Positions 10,501-22,250 of a stretch of 64,000 nucleotides of DNA are shown here, piece after piece. Each line of letters opens with the position of its first letter. Position 1 is the stretch's first letter. A program made the position numbers and the translations under genes. The notes beneath the pieces were generated by a model. The model did not search any database. It saw only the letters and a list, made by a program, of their open reading frames with translations, and was not told the DNA's origin. Source of the stretch: Pyrocephalus nanus (taxonomy: Eukaryota; Chordata; Aves; Passeriformes; Tyrannidae); assembly GCA_038380795.1 (NCBI GenBank), contig CM076280.1:4451501-4515500 (forward strand), written 5' to 3'.

Positions 10501-12728
10501 GGCTGCGGAGGAAGGAGTTAAGGTCGGGCTGTGCTCAGGTGATACACACACCGAGCAAAATAAGACGCTTCAAAGCTCCCTTGACCTTGCTTCTGGTGTA
10601 ATCAAAGATATTTCAGTTCTACTTGCGGAAATGCAACCCCATCCTGAGAAACGGGATCCTCCTGAGTCCCTGTCAGGGTGTTTTCTGGTGTGTGGCTCTG
10701 GAGTGGGGTGGCTCATGTTTTCACAGGAGTGAAATGTTGACTCTTTACTGGCTGGGAGCTGAGAGGAGCGGGATGAATGATCGGCAGCGGGAGCTGGAGT
10801 AAGAAGGCGTGCCTGCTCTGAAGAGTGAAAGTTATTTGTGTTTTGTTTTGGTTTTTTTTTTTTTTCTTTTTTTTCCTTCTCGGTTTCATTCTCCACCGTC
10901 TCTCTATTCCTCAGCCTGCCAACAGGGAGCATGATCCCAACTTAATAAGGCTTCATATGTAAGGGAGTGCCTGTGTTTTCCCAACTCCAGTCCTTGATGA
11001 ACATTAAACTGCAGCAGAATCCAAAGGGAAAGAAATGCCAAAATCAGCACGGTGGAGCTCACTTTAAAGCCACTGCTTTTGCATGTAAGAGACTGAGAAA
11101 CATCTGTGTCCAGGTCCACTTACTGGGCAATTACAGAGATAGGTAGTTGGCACTGCTTAGGGCTGGTCCCTGCAAAGGGTTTAAGAATATTTGTTTACTT
11201 TTGGGGGTCAATTTGGTTCCCTTCTGAAGTTTTGGGGTCTGATATTGGTTTAATGCACCTCAGGTAGAATCAGTGAGCTGGGTCCTATCCCAGGAGCTGA
11301 TCCTTGTGGTGGCTGTGCTGGAGCTTGAGGGCGTTCTCAATAGAGAGTTTACTCTGAGTTTTGCTGGTATTAAATAGTGAGCAGATAGATAATGCAGCAT
11401 TTCCTCATCTTCAGCAGCCTGGTGTCTTTTAATGGCGTGAACGTTCTTGTCTTGGTGTGTAATGAAGTACTAGAGTGAAGGGCACTAAACACAAAACTTG
11501 AGTTCTGTTGTTTAACTAGGGCTGGCATGTGCCAGGTCCCAGGGGATGGGCATGATGGTCACAGAACGAGCTGGAACACCTGCACAGATGCTCCTTCAGG
11601 GTGACAAACCTCCAACACACCATTTCTGAAGGGTGCAGGTAGCTGTGTGGGTTTGGCTTCCCTGTGGGTGGGTTCAAATGATTATCCACTTCATGACTAT
11701 AGGATCTGGATAAGGCTTGACTCATAGGTCACTGAAAAAATACCTCATGGCTGGTCATTTACTAAATATTTGCATTTGATCAGCACGTTTCCTTTAGCCT
11801 GTGGAAGCTGGGACAAGAATCAGAAACTGGAAAGGAAAAGCATTTTTCTTTCCATAAGATTTCCAATTTTAACCAGTCTCATTCCTTTGACCAGCTACAC
11901 ACCAGAGTCAGAATAGCACAGTTAAAAAAAGGGGTTTTTTTTCCCCTTAAAGCACTTAGGTGTAAGCTGCTCTAATTAACTAAATGGCAATAAAAGGATG
12001 GGGGAAATTTGGCTCTGTGTGTATGAAGAATGGTAAATTTAGATTCCTAAATGATGTTTGGCTGTCTCCCATAGGTGTGGAGATGTGTCCTGGGCTGAGT
12101 TTTGCCTCTCCAAGCTTCACTTGAGCCTGATTTATTTCAAGCCAGCCTGTTTCAGTCAGAAAAACTCGCGTGAGGCAGAAAGCAGGCGGGGAGGATGGTG
12201 TTTGGAGAGAGAACAAGAGCAGGGCTCTCCTCAGGGATTTGTGGGGATTTCTGGAGAAGAGCAGAGCTGAGGCGGGCGGGCCTCGGTGCTGAGGGTGAGA
12301 GGAAGCCCTTGGAGAGCCTTTGCACGCTAAACTATCTCCAAGGCAGGCCTGGGTGGTGATTGGAGCATCCTGGGATTGGGTTGGAGCTGCTCTTCAGGTC
12401 CCCACATCACCTCCCCTCGTGGTGCCAGGAGGGGGTTGTAGGTGGCCAAGGGGGTCCCAAGGCCGTGGCTGCACCCAGCCATGCACGGCACAATGAGGGC
12501 TGACCTTAAATCCCAAATCCCTGCCAGTGGGCACTTCCCTGGTCAGTGGGGCCCAACCCTGCCAGGGCAGCAATTGGATGGAGCAGGGAGTTTTGGTGGA
12601 GAAATACTTTCTGTGGAGCCTGAGTGGATAAATCAGAATACAGGTGTGTTGTGGGAGAGATGCAGCCACAACACCTCCCCAAGTAGCTTTGACACAAATG
12701 TCTCACATGTACTGGCAGCCCAGAATTG

Positions 12729-12751
12729 TATTAATTAATTAATTAATTAAT
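12729..12751 (+). repeat. (TTAA)n / AATT microsatellite
   Basis: About five copies of the four-base unit TTAA lie just upstream of the CR1 fragment beginning near 12790. Confidence 0.85.
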
Positions 12752-12789
12752 GTGTTAAACATGGCCAGCAGGCAAGGGAGAGGATTCTG

Positions 12790-13330
12790 CCCCTCTGCCC
12801 CCTCAGGTGAGACCCCACCTGCAGAGCTGCCCCAGCCCTGGGGAACAGCACAGCAAGGACAGGGAGCTGCTGGAGAGAGGCCAGAGGAGGCACCAAGATG
12901 GTCAGAGGGATGGAGCAGCTCTGCTGGGAGGAAAGGAGAGAGAGTTGGGATTGTTCAGCCTGGAGAAGAGAGAGGTTTGGGGTGGCCTTTTCCAGCCTTT
13001 CATTACCTGAGGAGGTTCTACAAGAGAGCAGAGAGGGATTTTGGACAAGGGTCTGGAGTGACAGGACAAGGGGGAATGGCTTCCCACTGACAGAGGGCAG
13101 GTGTTGTGATAGTTGTGCAGGACTAGATTGAATATTGAGAAGAAATTCTTCCCTGTGAGGGTGGTGAGGCCCTGGAATGAATTTCCCAGAGGATGCCTAT
13201 CCCCGGAAGTTTTCAAGGCCAGGTCAACTTGGAGCAATCTGGGATAATGGAAGGTGTCCCTGCCCATGGCAGGGTGTGGAATGAGATAACTTTTAAAGAT
13301 CCCTTCCAACACAAACCACTCCATGAAAAA
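12790..13330 (+). mobile_element. CR1 LINE, 5'-truncated 3' portion
   Basis: The order of blocks is that of avian CR1: a GGTGAGACCCCACCTGCAG segment, then a GTTCAGCCTGGAGAAGAGAG block, a GAAGAAATTCTTCCCTGTGAGGGTGGTGAGGCCCTGG block, and the 3' UTR with AAGGTGTCCCTGCCCATGGCAGGG and CCCTTCCAACACAAACCA. These correspond to the C-terminal end of the reverse-transcriptase ORF and the 3' UTR. The frame is broken, so it is a dead copy. At about 540 nt it is the longest and best preserved CR1 in the window. Confidence 0.9.
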
Positions 13331-15689
13331 TATCACAGGACCTAAATGGGATTTAGGTGTTCTGAAGACCATGGGATTAACTGAGGGTTTTCACCTTGGA
13401 TTTTCATGCTGGCCTGAGCCAGAAAAGAAGAGCCAAAATATAGTGGCTTTTTTCAAAAAGGCATATTGAAAAAAAACAAAAATAAACCCTTCCATGACTG
13501 GGGTCAGCTGAAATGTTCCTCTGTAATAGTTTTGCTTCTAATTTTATCCGTTGCTTGTTCAGCTCCTCTTTTCTTTTCTCTGACAGAAATTACAGGAGCA
13601 GAAGCAGAGAAAGGACCACCTGGGTTGCCAAATTCAGTCCCCTGCAGTGTCAGGGATATAACAGCAGATAATTAGTCCAAACATTCACAGAATATCCACT
13701 TAGTAGGTTCTGATATAGCACAGGCCACAGAAAATTTCCCAGTGCTCTACTATAAACCAAAGATCTTTAGCTAAGACTGAGAGTCACCACTATAATGTAA
13801 GACAGGAAAAGAGAAGGACAGATTGACATCATCTTAAGTACCTAAAATCCAAAACATTGGTTTAGAAAACTGTTAAGTATGAGAAAGAAAAACATCTGCT
13901 GGTAAAAGGTATCAGCTTTCTTATTTTCAGAGAGTTAAAAAAGAATCAGGTGTTTTGACAGTTACAAAACTTCTATTGAAATTTTAAGTTGGAATATTTG
14001 CCAGAACTGATCCTTTCCCACAGATAGTCTGTTTTGATTAATTTCCCTTTTTCCTGAGAAAAATATTTGATCAAACATTTCCCACCCTTCTCTGGTCTTA
14101 CCCTGTGTGGCAGTTCCTCCATCCCGCTGTAGCAAGGAATGAACGCCTTCACTTTGTCACATTTTTACTTCTTCGAGTCTTATATTCCAGATAATTTAGA
14201 AAAGCCATCAGAAAAGTCTTGTTTGATCAAAACCCCCTATGTTTTTCTCTCAACTACATCAGCAAGTCTGATATAATCTTTTTCTTTATTTACCCTCCTG
14301 TCTCAACGCTGCCAAATTTTTCATCTAGTATTGTGTTTACACGGTCAGTATATATTAACCTTTGGTATATTCAAAATATATTGGACTTTTGTGTTCCCTA
14401 GGTTCTGGGCATTTCCTTCATGCATTGTTCTGGGCACAAAACAATTGGCTGTGCTGTCTTTTTTGTTTGTTTTCCAAAAAATGTGGCTTCTAAAAATGAA
14501 GGTGTACCTTCCTCCTGCCCTCACTCATCCGTTGCTCTGTGCCCATTTCCCCACGTGAGATCTGGATATGAGCCTTAGTTTTATTTCATATTTCTGTGGA
14601 GAAGAAATACTTGATTGTTTTGCTATTTTCTGTGTGTCCCTACATTTCTCTTCATTTTCTCTGCTGCGAGCATGCATGCACATACACACACCATTTCCAA
14701 AGCACCTTTGATTTTCTTCCCAGATCAATAGAGCATTTAAACTCCAATGATCAAGGAGGAGTAGCTTGTTTATTTCCCCACATATTCTGACACAAGTGGC
14801 ACATCTTGTAAACTGCTTTGATTTGATGTTAGTGCCTATTATAAAGTTTACTCTCCCCAAAGCCATCCATGAAGTCAAAGTACTCTTACTCTTCACAGGA
14901 GCAGAGCAGAACTCAAAAAGGCAAGTTAATAAGAGAACAGGAGTGAATATGTTATCCCAGAATTTGGCTTTCTGCTGTCCTTTTTCGCAGTGATCAGAAC
15001 AATTTGAGGACTGTTCAACTTCCATAAGGTTGGGAGCACCAAGGGAGGGTACAGTGTGTAACGTAATTAAAACTGAATGAATATAAATTCAAATCAATTG
15101 TTCCTTGGTGAGAAAGGGACTGGATTTGTGGTTACACAGGCAGCATGGATATGATCCTAAACCTGGTCGAGATCATGGAAAATACCATTGAACTTGGCTG
15201 AGTCTGGCTTAGGCTCTGATTTCAGGGAGTCTTCCATATCCCTCCTCTATAACTTGGACCCTTCTATGATCCTTGCTTCAGTATCCTTTATTTTGCCATC
15301 CTTTCTTGCTTAAGATACAAGAGAAGATAAACTGTGAAGTCCAACATCAGAGAAATTGGCCCAGGGAAGGAGATATGTTTATTTGGTTTTGCTGTACTCC
15401 AAATCCCAAATTGGCTTCTGTCTCTTTTAACCTTTCTGTTGCTTTTTTCTTCCTTTTTCCTCTTCTTTTTTTTTTTTTCCCCTTTTCTCCCAGTATTAAA
15501 ATTCTGCCTGTTCCAAACCCTCTCTTTGGTTTTCTCTTCCGCGGGGTGATGTAAGTGTGTGACTTTCCCGTCCAATCCCTCCACCCTCTCTTATCACCAT
15601 CGTAGCCTCAGTTCTTTCCCTGCTATCTGGTGTCCTTGATTCCCCTGCTTTCCCTCCTTCCTGCTCCTCACAGTTGCTGTTTTCCTCCT

Positions 15690-15990
15690 CCCCACCACGC
15701 GCGTGCCGGGGGTGACCCCGCGCTCCCCGCGGTTCTCATCGCGCGGTGCCCCCTCCGTGAAGACCAAGGGTGGCCACAGGTTGGTGGCTTCAGCCAACTG
15801 GTTTTTGGAGCAGAGGGCAAGCAGGCTGTGTGTTTGTGAGCTCAGCCAGGCATATGCTCATGCATATTTTCCGGGAATTATTGATATTGTTCTGTTTAAT
15901 ATCCATCCTCGCCGTGCACAAACAAGGAGCGGGCGGTTGTTCTCACGGAGAGGGAGCGGAGGGGGAAGTGAAACTGAGAAGCATCTGGAA
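15690..15990. promoter_or_regulatory. CpG-rich patch with a perfect STAT-type site
   Basis: An isolated cluster of CpGs (CCACGCGCGTGCCGGGG, CCCCGCGCTCCCCGCGG, CATCGCGCGG) lies 8.5 kb into intron 1. Inside it, 15869-15877 reads TTCCGGGAA, the palindromic STAT binding consensus, directly after CATATGCTCATGCATATT, which holds POU-octamer-like ATGCATAT. This combination is typical of an enhancer or alternative promoter. Function is inference. Confidence 0.3.
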
Positions 15991-16792
15991 CTGGCCTGGT
16001 GAAGCAGCAGCTGAGAGATATGATACCAGCTCATGAAAGCAAAAGAGTTGCTGTGTTAGAGAAGAAAACCACTGTGTTCTGTGCTGATCACCTCCCGGGG
16101 CCTGGTAGGCTTTGCTCGAGTCTTCCTTGTGGGTGATGCTTAGGGCTCTTTTATCTCCCCTCCTTCCTCTCCTCAGCTATGTTTTTCCTTCTTTTCTTTA
16201 TCTAATTTACTGTCTCTCTGTTTGCTTTAAATCACTTTCCCATATGGATTTCTCTCTCCTGACCCATCTTCCCCTCCCTCATCTGAGTCCCAGGAGTCTT
16301 CTGTCGTCATGGAATTGGGAGAAGAGCAGCCCTGTTCCTGACACCAAGCATCAGCTGCAGGCTCCTTTCCTCCTTCGTTTTCTTCCTTGTCTGTTCTCTG
16401 CTGTTAGTGTTGGAAGCATATTCACAAAGATCATCCATTGGATTGAGGAAACAGATCTTATCACCATTATTTTGTTTGTTTTATTTAAGACAGGGAAAGA
16501 AATGGAAAGGAAAGGCCTTCACTCTTACCAGTTTTGAATGTTTTTTTCCTCCTCCACTAATGTATCCTAGTGCTGTTATTCTCCTTTATCATTGCAGCAG
16601 GATTGTGGTTTTGTAATCCTGATAACTGCCACAAAACATCCTGCTGATGGTGGTGATAAGTTTCTCAGGCGTGAGAGAACATTGGCCTTAAAATTAGGGA
16701 AACTGAGGAACAGAGGGATGCTCTGATTTCTCCACAATGTGATGGTGTGCTGGTGACAAAGCCAGAAATAAAGCCCAGCAGCAGCTCTTTAA

Positions 16793-16828
16793 TTTGTTTG
16801 TTTGGTTGGTTGGTTGGTTTTTTTTTTA
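16793..16828 (+). repeat. TTTG/GGTT simple repeat
   Basis: Tandem TTTG then GGTT units run into a T run in intron 1. No insertion is evident around it. Confidence 0.7.
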
Positions 16829-18553
16829 GTTTTTAGGGATGACGGTCGTTATTCCTCAGACAAGGTTGTTCTCAGTGTTAAGTCACACGCCCTAATTCCT
16901 GTAGGACATTTCCTTGTAGCTGTGGATGGCTCTTACTGGGTAGTTGCTATACTGAGCCCATGGTGGTGGTGGAGTTTGTCACTTGTCACAGTTGGCATTT
17001 GTGCCATGAGCTCTTTGGAGATGGCAGAAAATCAGGTGGTCTGGAATTAATATCTCTGACCCAGACTCGCTGGTGATGTTTGAATCAGCACAGATTATTT
17101 TATTTCTCAGGTGGAACAGCCCATAACGGGAGAGAAAAGCAAATATCAGCAGAGCCCCTTAGTTCAGAGTACTCTCATTTAAATTGGAATACTTTCATAT
17201 TTTTTATATGTCTGCACATTGATTAATGTATTGACTTGCTGAAACAGCTTGTAACCCATGTGAGCTGTAACTGCTTATCTGCCTAGGAGATGCTGCAAAT
17301 TTGTCTCTGGATATCTCAGGTTATTAAATTAAGGACAAAAGCAACTAACTTACCCCATAGTTAAATAAGGACAAGGTGAGAGGTTGCAGAAGGAGTTTTT
17401 CATGAGGCATGTTGGTGCCCCAGAGGGTTTTGGGGTGGGATCACCATTTAGTGTGCACCCCCATGGCTAAACAACTGGTGTTTCTGTTGTGAGCATCATC
17501 AGGGAGGCTGCACATCATACAACCCGTGTGAGCTTGTCCTGAGTTCAGCAGCATCTGTGCTTGTAAAGTCTGAGGTGTAAAGCTGAAATCTGGAGCTTGC
17601 ATTACTACTGCCTTACATGTCATCTGTCTTGTGCATAAACAGAGCAGGCTCTCTGAGGTCAAAACAGCTCCTTTCACCAGTGATAATTTAATGGGAATTA
17701 TTTTCAGTATAAAATAGACAAGAATTGGAAGCCTCCCGTGCTGTAGCTCCTGAATGGAGATGTTCAGGGAGAAAAGGAGTACTGGGAGAAAAAGCAAATG
17801 TCAACTAAATGCTTTCTGCACACAGTTTTGAAACGTACTTGGCAGAGGGAAGGGCGAGCAACACAAGCCAGATTCTGCTCTGGAACACACCAAAGTAAAC
17901 CTGGAGTAACTCCTTTGGAGAAGAAAACGGGGTGGGGGAGGGGCTGCTTCAGACCTGTGAATGTGTAGAATTTGGGGCAGAGACCAAGTGCCTGCAATGG
18001 GGAAAAGGAACAAGCTGAGAAGTGGCTGTTACAGAGAACAACCTCCAACCACCCTCACCGCTGTAGGTGGTTTCTTTTGGGTGTGTAGTGCTTATGGTGA
18101 TGCAGTGGGAAACATTGGTACAATGTGGGGCTGTTTTTGCTTTTTGAAGTGTTTTCTGCATATACCTATATCGTAATCCCTCTAGACTGTGGAATTAGGG
18201 CACGTACCAGTTTTACAGTGAGCCCTTTGTGTTTCCGGCAACAAACACTTCTGAACTCTGCTCTCCAGGCTTGTGGCCCTAAACTCCTTCACCCCCGCCC
18301 AAACTGTCCCATCTCCAGCAATAATATTCCCTCCTCTGTTTATAAACAAACACCCTCAGAGGAAGTTCACGGGAAGAAAAGTTAGTTAATGAAAATCAAC
18401 CACCACTTGGGTCCAGCCTGTGGGTTGGAGCCAGCAGGGTTGCTGGATGTTTCCTACTCTGCATCTGCTTGTAGGAGTTCCTTTGATGAGATGTTTGCCT
18501 GTCTGTTTGACTGTGTGTCTTTCTCTTCTTTTCCCTTGCTCGTGGAAAATATG

Positions 18554-18571
18554 AAAAAAAAAAAAAAAAAG
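18554..18571 (+). repeat. poly(A) run
   Basis: An A run of about 17-18 nt in intron 1, followed by GTGGGGG and a second, shorter A run. It is not clearly linked to a retroposon. Confidence 0.75.
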
Positions 18572-21500
18572 TGGGGGAAAAAAATGACAGTCTCAATTTG
18601 CCTTAAAATCAGTGTGGACAGTATTCTGGAACCCTGAGCAGGGAGGTTGGCTTGAGTGAACTTATAGAATTTCTTCTTGGTAAATCCACTGACTTTGTCT
18701 GGTTTGTTGTTGTTGTTTTTTTTATTTTTTAACACCAAAATCTCGATTCTGTCTCCTGGCAAATGCGTTGCTCTTGAGTTGCGCAAAGTCTGCAAAAAAA
18801 GGACTAAAATAGCCCAAAGGATAATTGTCCTACTGTAGTCTGAGCACAAGGCTGATGATGCATCTGGTGTTGCACATCCTTCTCACAGAACCACCCGCTG
18901 AAGGAGGTGGGAGTGAGCAGGACCCAAGGGAACAGGTAACACGGGACTGTGGTCACTGTGAGCATGAGCAAGGGACAGATGGGCACAGTAATGGCACTGT
19001 CAGCTGGGAAACACAAGAGATCTTTTGACTTGCTGAAGAGGTCCCACAAACTTCTACCAGCACAGGAGGAACCGAATAAAAAGTCCTTTTTTTTTCTGAC
19101 TTCTCCTGGGTTGTGCCTTTAGCACTGCACCTTGGTGGTCTCAGGTACGAGGTGAGGGAATGAGGTGTTTGTTGCCTTGCAGGAGACACTTGGATCCTCT
19201 AGTAAAGTCTTTCTGGCTGCTCAAAATGCATGTGAAAATCATCAGATAAAGGAAACCTCTGGGGGTGAGGGAGACAGCACTGGCCAGGGCTGTAGTTCCT
19301 TACTTGGACAGAGGTGTGGTGTCATTGCAGTGCTCGTGTCGCTGTTTCAGGGTCCCCCTCTTCCCTGAGGAGTGTCTTTGGAAATTGGGAATAAGGGAGT
19401 TTTTATAGATATAAGAGATGTGGAAGTCGTGGTGCCACTTTTAGTTCTGAGAGCCTTGAAGTTTTAAAAGTACTACAAAAGGTCTCCAGTGCTGGCAGAA
19501 TCTCCATAACTTAAAATAGGATGGTTTAAAATAGTCTTCTCTGCTGCTTTTTGTTGAAAGAGCAGTTTCTCTTACTATACAAATATTTTCTGTCAAGTCT
19601 TATCTATAAGACTATTCCAGTGTGGTCTCTCCACCTCCCATCCCAATGGGGGGGAAAGACAATCAGAAATGAGCATTTCATATCTCAGAATGAACAAAGT
19701 TTATCAGCTGTTGCACAATTCCTTTGCCTGCAGATTAAATAAAGGAGCAGGGTGGAGTGGTGGTGGAAATGGACCTGATTTATACTGGTGAGCTTCCTCC
19801 AAGAATTTCAGGGGAACTATCAGCAGTTTCTCCTAGGAGGATTCACTCTTAGCCTTTGAAGAGTTCTGAATTAATGAAGAGCAGAGGATCTTCTGATGGG
19901 AAGACTGGAATTCCCCAAAGTCCTCTTGCTGGAGATGGTTTAATCAAACAGACTGTTTACATTTTCTGTCTCACCAGAGCAGTGTTCAAACAGTGGTGAT
20001 CTTCCACTGGATGCTCTAACACCGGGGGTTTATTTCATTTTGTTTTAAACATCAGCATTCCACCAGTTTTACTGGGGAATGGCCACATGCAAACACCTGC
20101 AGGCTCCATGGAACAGGCCAGAGAGGGAAGCAACAGCAGCTGCATCTCGAGGGAGGCTGTGTTTCTTATCCAAAGATTTCTACAGGGTTGGAATTTGGCA
20201 GCCAAGGTGGGCTGGGAGCACCTGCACTTGTGGAGGAAGAGGCTTTTTAGCAGTAGGAGGCTGAGTGCTGGACCAAAGTCTTCCCTCTGGCTCAAGCGCT
20301 GATGGCAGAGGGAGAGAAGAAAGAAAAGGTCTTTCTGCCCCAACCTTGTGTTTTGTCTCACACTGTGAACAGTTTCTGTACTCTCAGACTGAATGAAATG
20401 GGAATTATGTATTCCATGGGAGAGAGGGAAGAAGGAAAGGAGATTAGGACAGTTCTTCCTACCACCGCCCATCTCTCCCCTCCCTCAGGATTAACATCTT
20501 TTGCACCTCTACCAAGGAACCACCACTTTACTGCACATCTGCGCGTCCAAAATTGGCCATAAACCTTGAGTCAGGATGGAAACTTGAGTTCAGATGCTTA
20601 TTTTTTGTTTAAAATACTTTGATAGCTCCTGGAAGTGATGTACTTCCGCTCCCCATGCAGAGGATCTTCTGTGCATCATCGAAGAGGACGCACGTAAGTA
20701 GGCAATGTGGCCAACATTCTTCCAAACCCAAGCAAATCCAACCAGCTGTTCAGCAGGGATGTTATTTATGGAGAACTGTCAATGTGTTCAACACATGGTG
20801 TCCTTTGCCCTGGCAAGCCAACGGCCTGGCTTTTATGGAGCTTCTCTGACACTTGTCAAACACTGGTGACAGGGCAAGCTTGAACAGGCACACGGCTTAA
20901 TGTGAAAATTATTACAGAGGGGCATTGCAACGAGATGCTCTGTGAGGAAAGGGGAGACAGAGACCAGTTGGCAGAGAAGAAAACAGAGGCGATTTGCAAA
21001 GGGTAGAGATTTCTTTTTGGCTGGTGCTTTCGGAAAGAGAACAGAGATTTCCTTCAGCGATAAATTGGATGCTTTGGGAGAAAGAAAGGGTGTTTGTTCA
21101 AGCAGTGATGCAACTGCTGTGTGAGAGGAGCAGGCTCCCTCTCCTGCTAATTCAAGCTGCTTGTTTTGTGGCATAGTGGAAATGCACAGGTTGCTCTGGG
21201 GTTTTACTTGCTACTTTGCCGTGAGGCGCCTTCAGCTCTGTCCTTTCCTCCTGCAAAGGTGGGATAATGGTTCTCAGCAGCCTGCAGAGAGATGCTGTTT
21301 GTAAGGATGAGGTAATACCATCAGGGCAGTGCTTTCATCATGAATGAAGCTGTAAATGGCAAATGCCACTCCAGTGTACCAAGGAAAAGAAATGCTCAGT
21401 CAGGAAGCCCCGCTGGACAGGGTCGTGCTGTAAAGAGAAAACTGAGGTTTTGGAATGCCAAAGAGACAAAAAGGCAGAGGCACATCTTGCCAATCTCCTG

Positions 21501-21689
21501 CTTATCTCTTCGTCCCATCTTTTCTCTCTTGACTTGTATAAGCTCGTATTCATGAGGATCACAGGTATTTCTTCTCCCCTGCTGCAAAACAGAGCCCTTG
21601 CCTGAACAGTGTGACTCTGGCCACATTCCCTCCTATTCAGCACCATGCAGTTCTTGGCTCTTTACTAGTTAATATTTTCTGTCAACAAC

Positions 21690-22250
21690 CTGCAAGAAAA
21701 CAAAATCAGGGCTGATAAAATTTGCAGATGTTGCAGAGTTCAGGGAGTGGTAAACAATGACCAAAACAGGACTCTCAGTTGGGTGTTTTCAAAAACTGAG
21801 AGCATGCAAACAGTATGCATTAGAGTAAAGCCAAATGTGAAGTCATATGTATGGAAAGATGGGCAGCAGGTCCCTCATAAAGGATGGATGGTGGGGGTAG
21901 GGCTTTCACCTGGAAGTTAAATGTGTGGGAGTTACTGCCTGCTGGAATAGATAAAGCACATAAATGTGAGCTGCCAATGTGCTGCTGTGGCCAAAGGTTT
22001 AGAGTCATCCTTGGCTGTGTAAACAAGGAGGCTTTGAACAGGACTGGGGAAGTTGTGTTGTCCCTGTATTGACACTGGAGTTGCTGCTGCTGAAGCAATT
22101 TGTCCCATTCTGGTGCCCACGGTTTAGGAAGGATGTTGTATGGAAGAGGATCTAGAGAAAAAAAAATTATAATGGCAGTGATTAAATGATTTGTAACAAG
22201 TCTTAAAGTATTGGACTCAGGAAAATTAGGAGGTGACTTCATCACCATGA
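21690..22250 (+). mobile_element. ancient CR1-type LINE fragment (reverse-transcriptase 3' part)
   Basis: This segment is much diverged but keeps the block order of CR1: CTGATAAAATTTGCAGATG (the LADDT-like region), CTGTGGCCAAAGG...GGCTGTGTAAACA, then TGACACTGGAGTTGC...CAATTTGTCCCATTCTGGTGCCC and AAGGATGTTG. Intact copies read similarly as 'vakkangilgc' and 'vqfwap..rkdve'. All frames carry stops. It is older than the copy at 12790. Subfamily and exact ends are uncertain. Confidence 0.65.

Noticed and set aside
14525..15025. 166-codon minus strand open frame in intron 1
   Set aside because: Begins with ATG but has a poor start context (C at -3), no recognisable domain and no exon-like borders. 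Length is within chance for 64 kb read in six frames.
16112..16537. 141-codon + strand frame rich in L, S, F and P
   Set aside because: It lies in a pyrimidine-rich stretch, which gives such hydrophobic translations by composition. No membrane protein family recognised.
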